This document shows, one piece after another, positions 8,195-16,218 of a stretch of DNA of 29,857 nt; positions within the stretch are counted from its first letter, which is position 1, and the number at the start of each line of letters is the position of its first letter. The stretch spans positions 1 through 29,857 of IMG/VR virus record IMGVR_UViG_3300045999_004110; one strand, given 5' to 3'. The notes beneath the pieces are model-generated. The model was not told the DNA's origin. It did no database searches and was given only the letters and a program-made list of their open reading frames with translations. Position numbers and translations under genes: made by a program. The DNA is from a virus.

Positions 8195-8568
8195 ACGATC
8201 TGGTCGGCCTCCGCTACGGCTGGGGACATCGGCCGGGCGATGGCAGCGGCTGCACCGACTGCTTCCAGCTGGCCTGCGAGGTGCGCGACCGGCTGGGGCT
8301 CAGCGACTACCGCGACCGGTTCGCGTGGGTCTACCGCGACTGGGCCGAGGAAACCTTCCCGCGCTCGATGATCGTGCGCTGGGTGCTCGAGCACGGCACC
8401 AAGCTGGAGAAACCTCGCCGCGGTGCGATCGCGCTGCTGCCGACTGAAGCCGGCGCTGCCCTTGGCACCTATCTCGGCCGGGCGCTGCTGTTCATCGGAC
8501 CGGGGCAGAATGTAGTGCAGGCGCCGCTACCTGATGGCGTGGCGCGCTTCTTCTGGATGGATCGATGA
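8191..8568 (+). CDS. NlpC/P60-like tail protein, lambda gpK C-terminal-like (125 aa), probably inactive
   Basis: The N-terminus LVGLRYGWGHRPGDGSGCTD followed by CFQLACEV resembles the NlpC/P60 motif around the catalytic Cys (here Cys23, in a DC pair). In active members a His follows in a strand reading roughly HVGIYLG. The matching region here reads AALGTYLGRALLFIGPG with no His, so the catalytic triad seems incomplete. Position just before the gpJ-like gene is that of lambda gpK, a tail-tip protein that can cut peptidoglycan. It may be purely structural. ATGA overlaps on both sides. Confidence 0.6.
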   Translation: MNDLVGLRYGWGHRPGDGSGCTDCFQLACEVRDRLGLSDYRDRFAWVYRDWAEETFPRSMIVRWVLEHGTKLEKPRRGAIALLPTEAGAALGTYLGRALLFIGPGQNVVQAPLPDGVARFFWMDR

Positions 8569-11500
8569 CGCGCAAGCTGCTGCCCTACGAGCACGAGCTG
8601 ATCGAGACCCTCAAGATCACCAAGGAGGAGTATCTCGACTTCCTCGCGGTGCAGCACGACTTCACGCGATCGCGTGAGGAGAAGCTGCAGGAGCTGCGCG
8701 CCGAGCCCTTGTCGATCATCCTTGCGGTGGTCGGCATCATCCTGCAGGCGGTCAGCTACCTGCTGGCACCAAAGCCGGAGCTGGAGCAGAAAAACCAGCG
8801 CCAGCGCCGTGATCAGGTGTTCGCGCCACGCTTCGGCTTCAACTCGCAGCAGGAGCTCGCCAAGTACGGCGACACGGTCAATCTGGTCTACTGCAACACC
8901 GGCGACAACGAGACCGGTGGCGTGCGCGTGGCCACCTCGCTGATCTGGTCGGCGGTTCACTCGGAAGGCTCGAGTCAGTTCATGCAGATACTGGTGGCGG
9001 TGGGCGCCTCCGACATTCAGCGCATCGGACCCGGCCGCATCGCCTTCGGTCAGACACCAATCCGCCAGCTGGCAGCCGGCAAGACCTGGGCCTACTTCGG
9101 CGCCAACCGGCCGCTGGTGTTCTCCGATCTGATCCGCGGCGATGAGACGGACCCGACCCGAGTTGGGGAGGCACCCGGCAGCGCTGCCTACCGGCCAACA
9201 CTGATTGGTGACAAACACGAAGACGGCTTTAGCCAAGCCTTCTCGCCGAGCACCATGACCCGGTTCGGCGTGTTCGCGCCGATCCCGATCAACGTCAACT
9301 ACATCGATCGCGACGAGGACGGTGACGAGCGGGACGCCCCGGTCGGCATCGAGATCGACGGGCTACAGGATTACTGGCCCACCAACGTGCTCAACGACGC
9401 GCGGCCGGTGGTGCCTGTCGGGCAGCGCATGACGCTGATTTTTCGGCGGATCACGTCCACCGACAGCGACACCGCACGTGCCGCGCGCGAGCTCCGCCGG
9501 ACGCTCTCCAGCTACATCGACGCAGCCAGCACCTACAAGCTGGGCAGCGCCAAGTTCCGCGTGGCTGCAGCGATCAAGAACGTCGAGCTGGACGATGGCT
9601 CGATGCGGGTCAGGATGGAGTGCATCGAGTCCGGTGTGTGCCCGACCGAAGACTACGGCACGGAAGACTTCAAGAAGAACGGCAAAGAAGCCAGCCGCGA
9701 AATTGTGCTCCTGAAGCAGGAGATCACCGCGCTGAATGAGCAACTGCTTCGCAATGAGCCGATCCTAAAGGCCGGCGTTGGCGATAGCATTAAAGCAAAG
9801 CTAAACGAAATCAATCAACTTAAAGACACGATTGCTGACCTAGAAGATAAAAAGTGGACATCAGCAGAACTTGACCAACTACTCATCAACGCAGAATTCT
9901 ACGATCCCGTCGTGGTTGACTACGCACAGCGCGTAGACGGACTGCGCGATCGTCGCAAGCAACTTGATGATCTGATTGAGGATGAGCTTGACAAGCCACG
10001 AGAAAACCGGCGCTACAACAAGATTGCAGATTGGCGAAGCGAGAAACGAGATTGCAACGATAAACTTAAGCGCGCGCAGGCGAAGTTAGACAAAGCCTTC
10101 CAGCAGTACGGCCTAGCTGATGGCGTGATTCCAGGTCGCGGAAAGACGCTTAAGCAAGAGAAGCAGGCTCTCAATAAACGTGAAAACAGGCTTAACAATG
10201 AGATCGCCGAACTGACGGCAGACGCCAACAACCTCAATCTCGCTGAAATGGCCGCACGCGATGAAAGGCTGCGAGAACAGATCAGCACCAAGCAGAAACG
10301 CATCACCTATCTGGAGGACTACCTCTCACGGCCGGAGGCATGGAACGACTTCTTCAACACCAAGTGCTTGGTGAAGATGGAGGAGGCCGGCTACGAAACG
10401 ATCACCGAGTGCCGCGTGGTCGATTTCGCGATCAAGGCCAAGGTGTTCAAACGCATCCAAGGCCGCGCCAAGAAGTACGGCGAGGAGAAGGTCAAGAACT
10501 ACCGCGACAGCGACAACGGCACGAAGGTGCGCTCTGCCTTCTTCTGGGTGCGCTACCGCCGCACCGGGCAGGAATGGGCGCGGCTGCCCTACATCTTCGC
10601 GGTGCGCCGTGGTGCTGATGTCGACAATTTCGTGTCTTTGAAGTTTATCGCAGGCGACAACATCGGCAACTGGCAGTTCAGATTTGATCCGATTGCGGAA
10701 ACGGCTGCAGAGATGCGCACGCACGGCTTCGCTGATTTCGCCTACATCGAGAACAGCGGCGACACGGTGGTGCTTCCCGGCCCGGCCGGTGGGCAGTTCA
10801 CCTTCCTTGGCTCGGTACGCACCCGCGCTGGCTCGCGGCCACCGCTCAACGTCAACCCGTCAGAGGTGGATGAGTGGGGCCTGTTCTCCGTTCGCTCGGA
10901 CACGCAGATCAGCTTCAGCTTCGAGGGTGGTCCCGAGTTCGCGATCACCGCTGTGACCGAGCAGCGCGTCGAGCCTTTCAGCACCTACCCGAACCTCTAC
11001 AACGGCCTCCAGCTGATGGGCTTCAACGCCTACAGCGGCCAGGGCATTCAGGATCTGCGCTCGCTGTCGGTGTTCGTGCTGGAAGGCAAGAAGCTACGCC
11101 GCCTGCGCGACGACGGCACCTACCCCAGCCAGCCGGACGGATCCAGCAGCTACGCGCCCGACATCTTCCTCGACACCATCCTCGATTCGCAGAACGGCAT
11201 CGGCCGCTTTGCCAAGATCGGCGGCGTGGACCTTGAGGCGCTGGCGCTGGCCAAGCGCTTTTGCCGTCAAAACAACCTGTTCATGGATGGCGTGATTGCA
11301 GACAAGGCGCCATGGCGTCAGTTCTGGGCTGAGGTGGCACCGTTCTCGCTGCTCGAGCTCGGCCGTGTCGGTGGCCGCGAAACTCTGGTGCCGGCCGTGC
11401 CGTGCGATAACGACGGCAACATCACCCGCGAGGTGACGATCACCGCACTGTTCAACCAGGGCAACATCCTCGAGGACAGCTACCGCGAGGAGTTCGTCGA

Positions 11501-12164
11501 TTTCGGCAGCAACGTGCAGGACCTGATCGCATCCGTGATCTACCGCGACACTGAAATCGAGGGCACCTTCCCCCGCAACCGCAGCGTGGAGGTGAGCCGC
11601 TCGGACGTGACCGAAGCGAACGCCGTGCGGCAGACCTTTGATCTCTCCCAGTACGTCACTAACCGCAGCCAGGCGATCCTGTTCGGCAAGCTGCTCTGCA
11701 ATCAACGCCGCTTCATCCGCCGCGCGATCGACTTCTCGACCTTCCCCACCGACAGCGTGCTGGAGCCCGGCTCCTACATCTACGTGGCGATCGGCGAGAA
11801 CCAATGGGATCAGGTCACCACCGGCGTGGTGGAAGCCGGCGGCGTGCTCAACACCCCAATCGGGCAGGTACCAGACGGCAGCGACCTGAAGGCACTGGTC
11901 TACCAGTCCGGCAGCGCCGTGATCCAAGTGGACAGCGTGACCGTCACCAACGGCACCGCGGCCGCGCTGGCGCCTTATACCGGCCGCTTGTTCGTGCTCG
12001 GTCAGACGATCAACCGCAAGCGGGTGTTCCGCGTAACCGAAGTGCAGATGGATGAAGAAGGGCAAGTGACCGTGAGTGCCATCGAGCATCCGTGCGTTCA
12101 ATCAGACGGCCGCACCTTGAGCCGCATCGCCAACTTCGCGGATAGTGTGTTCACTGTTCGCTAG
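8565..12164 (+). CDS. Tail tip / host specificity protein, gpJ-like (1199 aa)
   Basis: Central tail-tip hub that closes the tube and contacts the host. After a charged start, residues about 48-68 are hydrophobic (SIILAVVGIILQAVSYLLAP), similar to the segment in lambda gpI; this suggests that an I-like part is fused ahead of the J-like part. Residues about 70-375 and 590-1199 form the beta-rich hub, with blocks such as FGVFAPIPINVNYIDRD and GQTINRKRVFRVTEVQMDEE typical of J proteins. Between them, about 376-582, lies a long, highly charged coiled-coil stretch encoded by AT-richer DNA (23 of 60 bases are G/C at 9781-9840 against 38 of 60 at 9541-9600). This looks like an insertion. The gene ends in TAG. 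Confidence 0.8.
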   Translation: MTRKLLPYEHELIETLKITKEEYLDFLAVQHDFTRSREEKLQELRAEPLSIILAVVGIILQAVSYLLAPKPELEQKNQRQRRDQVFAPRFGFNSQQELAKYGDTVNLVYCNTGDNETGGVRVATSLIWSAVHSEGSSQFMQILVAVGASDIQRIGPGRIAFGQTPIRQLAAGKTWAYFGANRPLVFSDLIRGDETDPTRVGEAPGSAAYRPTLIGDKHEDGFSQAFSPSTMTRFGVFAPIPINVNYIDRDEDGDERDAPVGIEIDGLQDYWPTNVLNDARPVVPVGQRMTLIFRRITSTDSDTARAARELRRTLSSYIDAASTYKLGSAKFRVAAAIKNVELDDGSMRVRMECIESGVCPTEDYGTEDFKKNGKEASREIVLLKQEITALNEQLLRNEPILKAGVGDSIKAKLNEINQLKDTIADLEDKKWTSAELDQLLINAEFYDPVVVDYAQRVDGLRDRRKQLDDLIEDELDKPRENRRYNKIADWRSEKRDCNDKLKRAQAKLDKAFQQYGLADGVIPGRGKTLKQEKQALNKRENRLNNEIAELTADANNLNLAEMAARDERLREQISTKQKRITYLEDYLSRPEAWNDFFNTKCLVKMEEAGYETITECRVVDFAIKAKVFKRIQGRAKKYGEEKVKNYRDSDNGTKVRSAFFWVRYRRTGQEWARLPYIFAVRRGADVDNFVSLKFIAGDNIGNWQFRFDPIAETAAEMRTHGFADFAYIENSGDTVVLPGPAGGQFTFLGSVRTRAGSRPPLNVNPSEVDEWGLFSVRSDTQISFSFEGGPEFAITAVTEQRVEPFSTYPNLYNGLQLMGFNAYSGQGIQDLRSLSVFVLEGKKLRRLRDDGTYPSQPDGSSSYAPDIFLDTILDSQNGIGRFAKIGGVDLEALALAKRFCRQNNLFMDGVIADKAPWRQFWAEVAPFSLLELGRVGGRETLVPAVPCDNDGNITREVTITALFNQGNILEDSYREEFVDFGSNVQDLIASVIYRDTEIEGTFPRNRSVEVSRSDVTEANAVRQTFDLSQYVTNRSQAILFGKLLCNQRRFIRRAIDFSTFPTDSVLEPGSYIYVAIGENQWDQVTTGVVEAGGVLNTPIGQVPDGSDLKALVYQSGSAVIQVDSVTVTNGTAAALAPYTGRLFVLGQTINRKRVFRVTEVQMDEEGQVTVSAIEHPCVQSDGRTLSRIANFADSVFTVR

Positions 12165-12190
12165 CCTGATTTCAGACTGGGCCGCTGTTC

Positions 12191-12673
12191 ATGGGTTTCT
12201 ACACAGGCCGCACCGGCAAGCTCGAATTCTGGGATGGCACGGCCTACAAGCCCGTGGCCAAGATCCGCGACTGGTCCCTCGAGACCAGCCTCGAACTGCT
12301 TAGCACCACCGCGATCGACAGCACCGTCACCACCTACACGCCCGGCATGAAGTCGGCGAGCGGTAGCGCGACGCTGCTCTACTACCGCTTAGAGACCGGT
12401 GAGTCGGACGCGCTGGCCGAGTTCACGGCACTGCTGCGCAAGATCCACAAAGTGGGCGCCATCACTGAAGCTGATCGCGTCAGACTAAACCTAAAGGTTG
12501 GCGACAATGCAGCTGATAACATTGAATTCAATGCCTACATTACATCGGCGCAGGTTGGTGTCAGTACCGGCGAACTTGTATCAGTACCGATCCAGTTCAC
12601 GGTAGATGGAGACTTCCTTGATAATGGCGTGATTGCCCCTGGCAGAGTGTCACGCCCCATTCTGATTATTTGA
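12191..12673 (+). CDS. Second tail-tube-like protein (160 aa) with altered C-terminus
   Basis: The body reads IRDWSLETSLELLSTTAIDS, then PGMKSASGSATLLYY and ends in a strand GELVSVPIQFTVDGDF. This is the layout of phage tail tube domains and parallels residues about 140-270 of the next gene. From about 12475 the DNA becomes AT-richer (24 of 60 G/C at 12481-12540). The last codons lie in a duplicated segment (12618-12687), so the protein ends DNGVIAPGRVSRPILII rather than with the alternative end encoded just downstream. No Shine-Dalgarno sequence is obvious. It may be a tail-tip tube-like ring or a decoration protein; the role is inference. Confidence 0.65.
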   Translation: MGFYTGRTGKLEFWDGTAYKPVAKIRDWSLETSLELLSTTAIDSTVTTYTPGMKSASGSATLLYYRLETGESDALAEFTALLRKIHKVGAITEADRVRLNLKVGDNAADNIEFNAYITSAQVGVSTGELVSVPIQFTVDGDFLDNGVIAPGRVSRPILII

Positions 12674-12687
12674 TAATGGCGTGATTG
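12618..12687 (+). repeat. Two direct copies of an 18-nt sequence at the 3' end of the tube-like gene
   Basis: TTGATAATGGCGTGATTG occurs at 12618-12635 and exactly again at 12670-12687, 52 nt apart. The bases after each copy are also related (cgccccattctga against cgccccgtcctga), so a unit of about 50 nt was duplicated. The spacing is not a multiple of three, which puts the second copy in the +1 frame, where it encodes DNGVIVAVDVTRPVLST and ends at 12723-12725. Confidence 0.85.
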
Positions 12688-12721
12688 TTGCCGTCGATGT
12701 TACTCGCCCCGTCCTGAGCAC

Positions 12722-13597
12722 ATGACCTTCTTCCTCGGCACCAAAGGAAACATCCGCCTGAGGCGTGGCACCTCGGTGCAGATGGGCGAGCTGGTTGATG
12801 AGATCAGCCCCGACGACGTGACTCTGACGTTGAACCGGCTGGGCTTCAACAGCGCAGGCGCCAACCTGCTCACCGGCGACCGCGTGGACATCGCCACCAG
12901 TGACGCCCGTGGGCTGGTCTGCTTTGCGGCTGGCGCGTGGAATGACTCGGTGCTGCGCCCCAGCATCGCTGCCTACGTCAACGTGAACGCTGCCGGTGGT
13001 CTGCGTTTCTTCCGCAGCTTCACTGATGCGATTAACAACGTGCGCGCCAATGAGCTGCCGCTGGCGGCTTTCACCGGTGCACCGCTGCCGATCACCGTGG
13101 CGATCAAGGACACCACCTACAACGTGCTCGGGAATGTGGTCGAATACACGCTGGCCACCGATCGCGAGGCCATCGACTCCACCAGCCTCAGTGATCGTTT
13201 CCGCCAGCTCTACTCGGCCGGGTTGCTGTCAGGCAGTGGCACAATCACCTGCGCCTTTGACTACACCACCTCTGGCGTTACCGAGACACCGCTGCTGATG
13301 CTGCAGCTGATCAACCGCTTGGACATCGGCAGCGAGTTCGATTGCGCTCTGTACCTCACCGACAAGGCAAACGATGAGACGGTGCAGAACGTCTATTACG
13401 AGTTCACTGCAATGGTGACCAAGGCCGGCGTTGAAGTGCGCGCTGGCGACATCATCAACAGCACGATCGACTTCGTTGCGACTGGTGAAATCAAACTGCT
13501 GATCGGTCAGGCTTCCGGCTACGTGCTGAAGGAAGACGACGACAAGATCAAGCTTGAGCAGAGTCTCGACTTCTTGCTGACAGAACCGGACGACTAA
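12722..13597 (+). CDS. Tail-associated protein with C-terminal tail-tube-like domain (291 aa)
   Basis: Two parts can be seen. Residues 1 to about 135 form an own domain (GTKGNIRLRRGTSVQMGELV; SPDDVTLTLNRLGFNSAGA). Residues about 136-275 parallel the previous protein: VEYTLATDREAIDSTSLSD, LLSGSGTITCAFDYTT and GDIINSTIDFVATGEIKLLI line up with its WSLETSLELLS, SASGSATLLYY and GELVSVPIQFTVDGDF. The C-terminus is charged. The ATG at 12722 forms an ATGA with the stop of the alternative frame of the previous gene, which suggests that this was the ancestral gene junction. Probably a tail-tip or tail-surface ring protein; exact role unknown. Confidence 0.6.
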   Translation: MTFFLGTKGNIRLRRGTSVQMGELVDEISPDDVTLTLNRLGFNSAGANLLTGDRVDIATSDARGLVCFAAGAWNDSVLRPSIAAYVNVNAAGGLRFFRSFTDAINNVRANELPLAAFTGAPLPITVAIKDTTYNVLGNVVEYTLATDREAIDSTSLSDRFRQLYSAGLLSGSGTITCAFDYTTSGVTETPLLMLQLINRLDIGSEFDCALYLTDKANDETVQNVYYEFTAMVTKAGVEVRAGDIINSTIDFVATGEIKLLIGQASGYVLKEDDDKIKLEQSLDFLLTEPDD

Positions 13598-13634
13598 CAT
13601 GGGCCTGAGCAGTGGTGCCCCTGGAGGCTGAGCC

Positions 13635-16163
13635 TTGGCAGACCAACGCATTACCCAGCTGACGGCGCTGCCCAAGGCTTCGGTGGCAGCCACCGACGTG
13701 CTGCCGATCGCCGACATCTCGGCATCCGAGACCAAGAAGGTCACCGCCAAGGACTTGGTGGATGCCGGTCTCGATCTGGTGGATGCCAGCTCGATCGATC
13801 TCGGCAAGCTCGACCAAGCAAGCACCACCAAGCTCGGCACCGCTGCGCTGGCTGATGACGCCATCACAGCGGCCAAGCTGGCTGACAGCAGTTCGGTCTC
13901 CATCAGCGCCAGTGCGCCAACCACAGACAACTTCGAGGGGCGCGGCTGGGTCAGCCAAAGCACCGGCACGCTGCGCGTCTTCCGCTCCGGCGCCTACACC
14001 GCGCTGACGCCTGAGCTGGTGGATGGCTCGGTGACCACAGCCAAGCTGGCTGATGGTGCGGTCACTACGGCAAAAATTGACAGCGGTGGTCTTGGTACGG
14101 CCGCGCTGGCGGATAATGCTGTCACCTACGCCAAGCTGCAGAACACCAGCGGCAGCAACGTGCTGCTGGGGCGCAGCACTGCAGGCGCGGGCAACGTCGA
14201 AGAGATCACCTGCACCGCGCAGGGCCGCGCGCTGCTCGATGACGCAGACGCTGCCGCACAGCGCGCCACGCTGGGGCTTGGCACGCTCGCCACGCAGAAC
14301 GGCACGTTCTCGGGCACGTTCTCGGGCACCAGCTCCGGCACGAACACCGGCGACCAGACGATCACCCTCACCGGCGATGTCACCGGCTCCGGCACCGGAT
14401 CGTTCGCGGCGACGATCGCGAACAGTGCCGTCACCGAAGCGAAACTGGCGACCAATGCCGTCACCACCGCCAAGATCTTCGAGGGCAGCGTCACCGGCGT
14501 GAAGCTGGCCAACAATTCGGCCGCAGTCGTTGCCTCCACCGTGCCAGCAGGCGCTGGCGCGTTCATCGGTCAGCAGTGGCTCAACACCAACACCGCGATC
14601 GAATACACCTGGGATGGCTCCAGCTGGGTGCGGCAGGCATCGCTTGGCGCGGTGCTGCTGTTCTCCGAGACCACACCGCTGAACTTTACGGTCAGCTATC
14701 CCGACCCCTACACCGCGAGCGTTGCGGTGGGTGTAGACACGCAGGCTGCGGGTCGCGTATGGGCAGGCCCCACCAGCGGCGCTGATACGACCCCAACCTT
14801 CCGTGCGCTGGTGCCTAGCGACCTGCCGGATGCCACCGCCAGCACCAAGGGCATCATCCAGCCTGGCACCGGCCTCACCGTCAGCAGCGGCACGCTGAAC
14901 CACAGCAACAGCACAACCGCCGGCACCTACACCAAGTTGACGGTGGATGCGCAAGGCCATGTCACAGCTGGCGCGTTGCTGTCCGCTTCGGATGTTCCTG
15001 AGCTGGCCGCCAGCAAGATCACCAGCGGCACCTTCGGCACCAGCTATATCGCCGACGATGCAATCACTGGCCTGAAGCTGGCCAACTACTCCACCGCAAA
15101 GGTTGGCGAGACTCTGCCGACTGCGGACTACATCGGGCAGATCTTTCTTAATCCGCTCGACAAAGCCTTCTTCATGTGGGATGGCAACGTCTGGCAGCCG
15201 ATCGGCATCTCAGCCGGTTCTGTGATCTTTGCCGGTACGTACAACGCCAGCACCAATCAGATCGCAACGGTGACCACTGAGGGCACCGCGATCGGGCTCA
15301 GCGTCGGTAACCCGCTGCCGACAGCCAGTGCCATCAATGAGTCCTACTACGTGGTGGTGTCCACCGGCGGCACCGGGACCAGCCCGGCGCCTGCTGTGGC
15401 ATTGGCACCGCCTGACCTGATCCTGTCCAACGGCAGCAACTGGGTCGAAATCGATGTCAGCTCCACTTTCGTGGCGCAGACCGCATCGAACGTTGGGTTC
15501 ACGCCGGCTGCCAACTTGGCCAGCACCAACGTGCAGGCAGCGCTCGAGGAAGTCTCAAATGAATGCCGCAACGCCGATAACGTGACCAGCGGCACGCTGC
15601 TCGCGACGCGCGGCGGCACCGGCTTCGGCAGCTACACCAAGGGCGACCTGCTGGCAGCTTCCGGCGGTGCGGCACTGAGCAGGCTGGCCGTCGGCACCAG
15701 CGGCCAGGTGCTGCGCGCCAACAGCGCCACAGCCACCGGCCTCGAGTGGGGCGCCGACTTCGTGGGCACGGTCACGACCGTGAGCAGCTCCACCGGTGCG
15801 CTCACCGTTGCAAATGCCACCACCACGCCGGCGCTGACGATCCGATCGGCCACTACATCGGTGGACGGCATCGTGCAGCTGAGCGACAGCGTGAGCACCA
15901 GCAGCTCGGTGCTGGCGGCAACATCCACCGCGGTGAAGTCGGCTTACGACTTGGCGAACGCGGCGCTGCCCAAGGCTGGCGGCACCATGACCGGGCCGCT
16001 TGAGCTGGGTGCTGGCGTCTCGATCGTGTTCGAGGGCGCTACCGGCGATGCGTTCGAGACAACGCTCACCTGCGCCGATCCAACAGCCGATCAGCAGATC
16101 ACGCTGCCAAACCTGACCGGCACGGTGGCACTCACCAGCCAGCTTGATGACGGGACCTACTGA
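13635..16163 (+). CDS. Long tail fibre protein with repeated modules (842 aa)
   Basis: An elongated trimeric fibre is likely. The start is TTG at 13635 with GGAGG 7 nt upstream. The N-terminus (ADQRITQLTALPKASVAATD) is a common virion-attachment sequence in cyanophage fibres. Residues about 60-300 repeat a heptad-like unit (ALADNAVTYAKL, SVTTAKLADGAVTTAKI, NAVTTAKIFEGSVTGVKL), followed by Gly/Ser/Thr-rich strands (GTFSGTFSGTSSG). A roughly 30-residue module with a G.QWLN...WDGS.W pattern occurs near residues 305-335 and, diverged, near 495-525. The C-terminus reads ITLPNLTGTVALTSQLDDG, typical of fibre ends in such phages. A 10-codon ORF (13599-13631) precedes it, probably without meaning. 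Confidence 0.8.
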   Translation: MADQRITQLTALPKASVAATDVLPIADISASETKKVTAKDLVDAGLDLVDASSIDLGKLDQASTTKLGTAALADDAITAAKLADSSSVSISASAPTTDNFEGRGWVSQSTGTLRVFRSGAYTALTPELVDGSVTTAKLADGAVTTAKIDSGGLGTAALADNAVTYAKLQNTSGSNVLLGRSTAGAGNVEEITCTAQGRALLDDADAAAQRATLGLGTLATQNGTFSGTFSGTSSGTNTGDQTITLTGDVTGSGTGSFAATIANSAVTEAKLATNAVTTAKIFEGSVTGVKLANNSAAVVASTVPAGAGAFIGQQWLNTNTAIEYTWDGSSWVRQASLGAVLLFSETTPLNFTVSYPDPYTASVAVGVDTQAAGRVWAGPTSGADTTPTFRALVPSDLPDATASTKGIIQPGTGLTVSSGTLNHSNSTTAGTYTKLTVDAQGHVTAGALLSASDVPELAASKITSGTFGTSYIADDAITGLKLANYSTAKVGETLPTADYIGQIFLNPLDKAFFMWDGNVWQPIGISAGSVIFAGTYNASTNQIATVTTEGTAIGLSVGNPLPTASAINESYYVVVSTGGTGTSPAPAVALAPPDLILSNGSNWVEIDVSSTFVAQTASNVGFTPAANLASTNVQAALEEVSNECRNADNVTSGTLLATRGGTGFGSYTKGDLLAASGGAALSRLAVGTSGQVLRANSATATGLEWGADFVGTVTTVSSSTGALTVANATTTPALTIRSATTSVDGIVQLSDSVSTSSSVLAATSTAVKSAYDLANAALPKAGGTMTGPLELGAGVSIVFEGATGDAFETTLTCADPTADQQITLPNLTGTVALTSQLDDGTY

Positions 16164-16218
16164 TCGGTCCAGTTAGCCTGAGGCGATAACTTCCGGCCCC
16201 AAAGGAGGGCGTTAAGGA

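Noticed and set aside
11094-12101. 335-codon minus-strand ORF opposite gpJ
   Set aside because: Shadow of the GC-rich plus-strand gene; His/Ala/Val/Gly-rich without family signal.
13599-13631. 10-codon leader ORF before the first fibre
   Set aside because: Too short to judge; its end covers the Shine-Dalgarno sequence of the fibre gene, so translation-coupled control is possible but unsupported.
13548-14960. 470-codon minus-strand ORF opposite the first fibre gene
   Set aside because: It mirrors the codon periodicity of the plus-strand fibre gene, has no coherent domain or Shine-Dalgarno sequence, and lies in a one-direction late block.
12162-16181. TAGCCTGA octamer after the gpJ gene (12162-12169) and after the first fibre gene (16174-16181)
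   Set aside because: Looked like a shared promoter element, but one copy contains the stop codon and an octamer is expected about once by chance in 30 kb.
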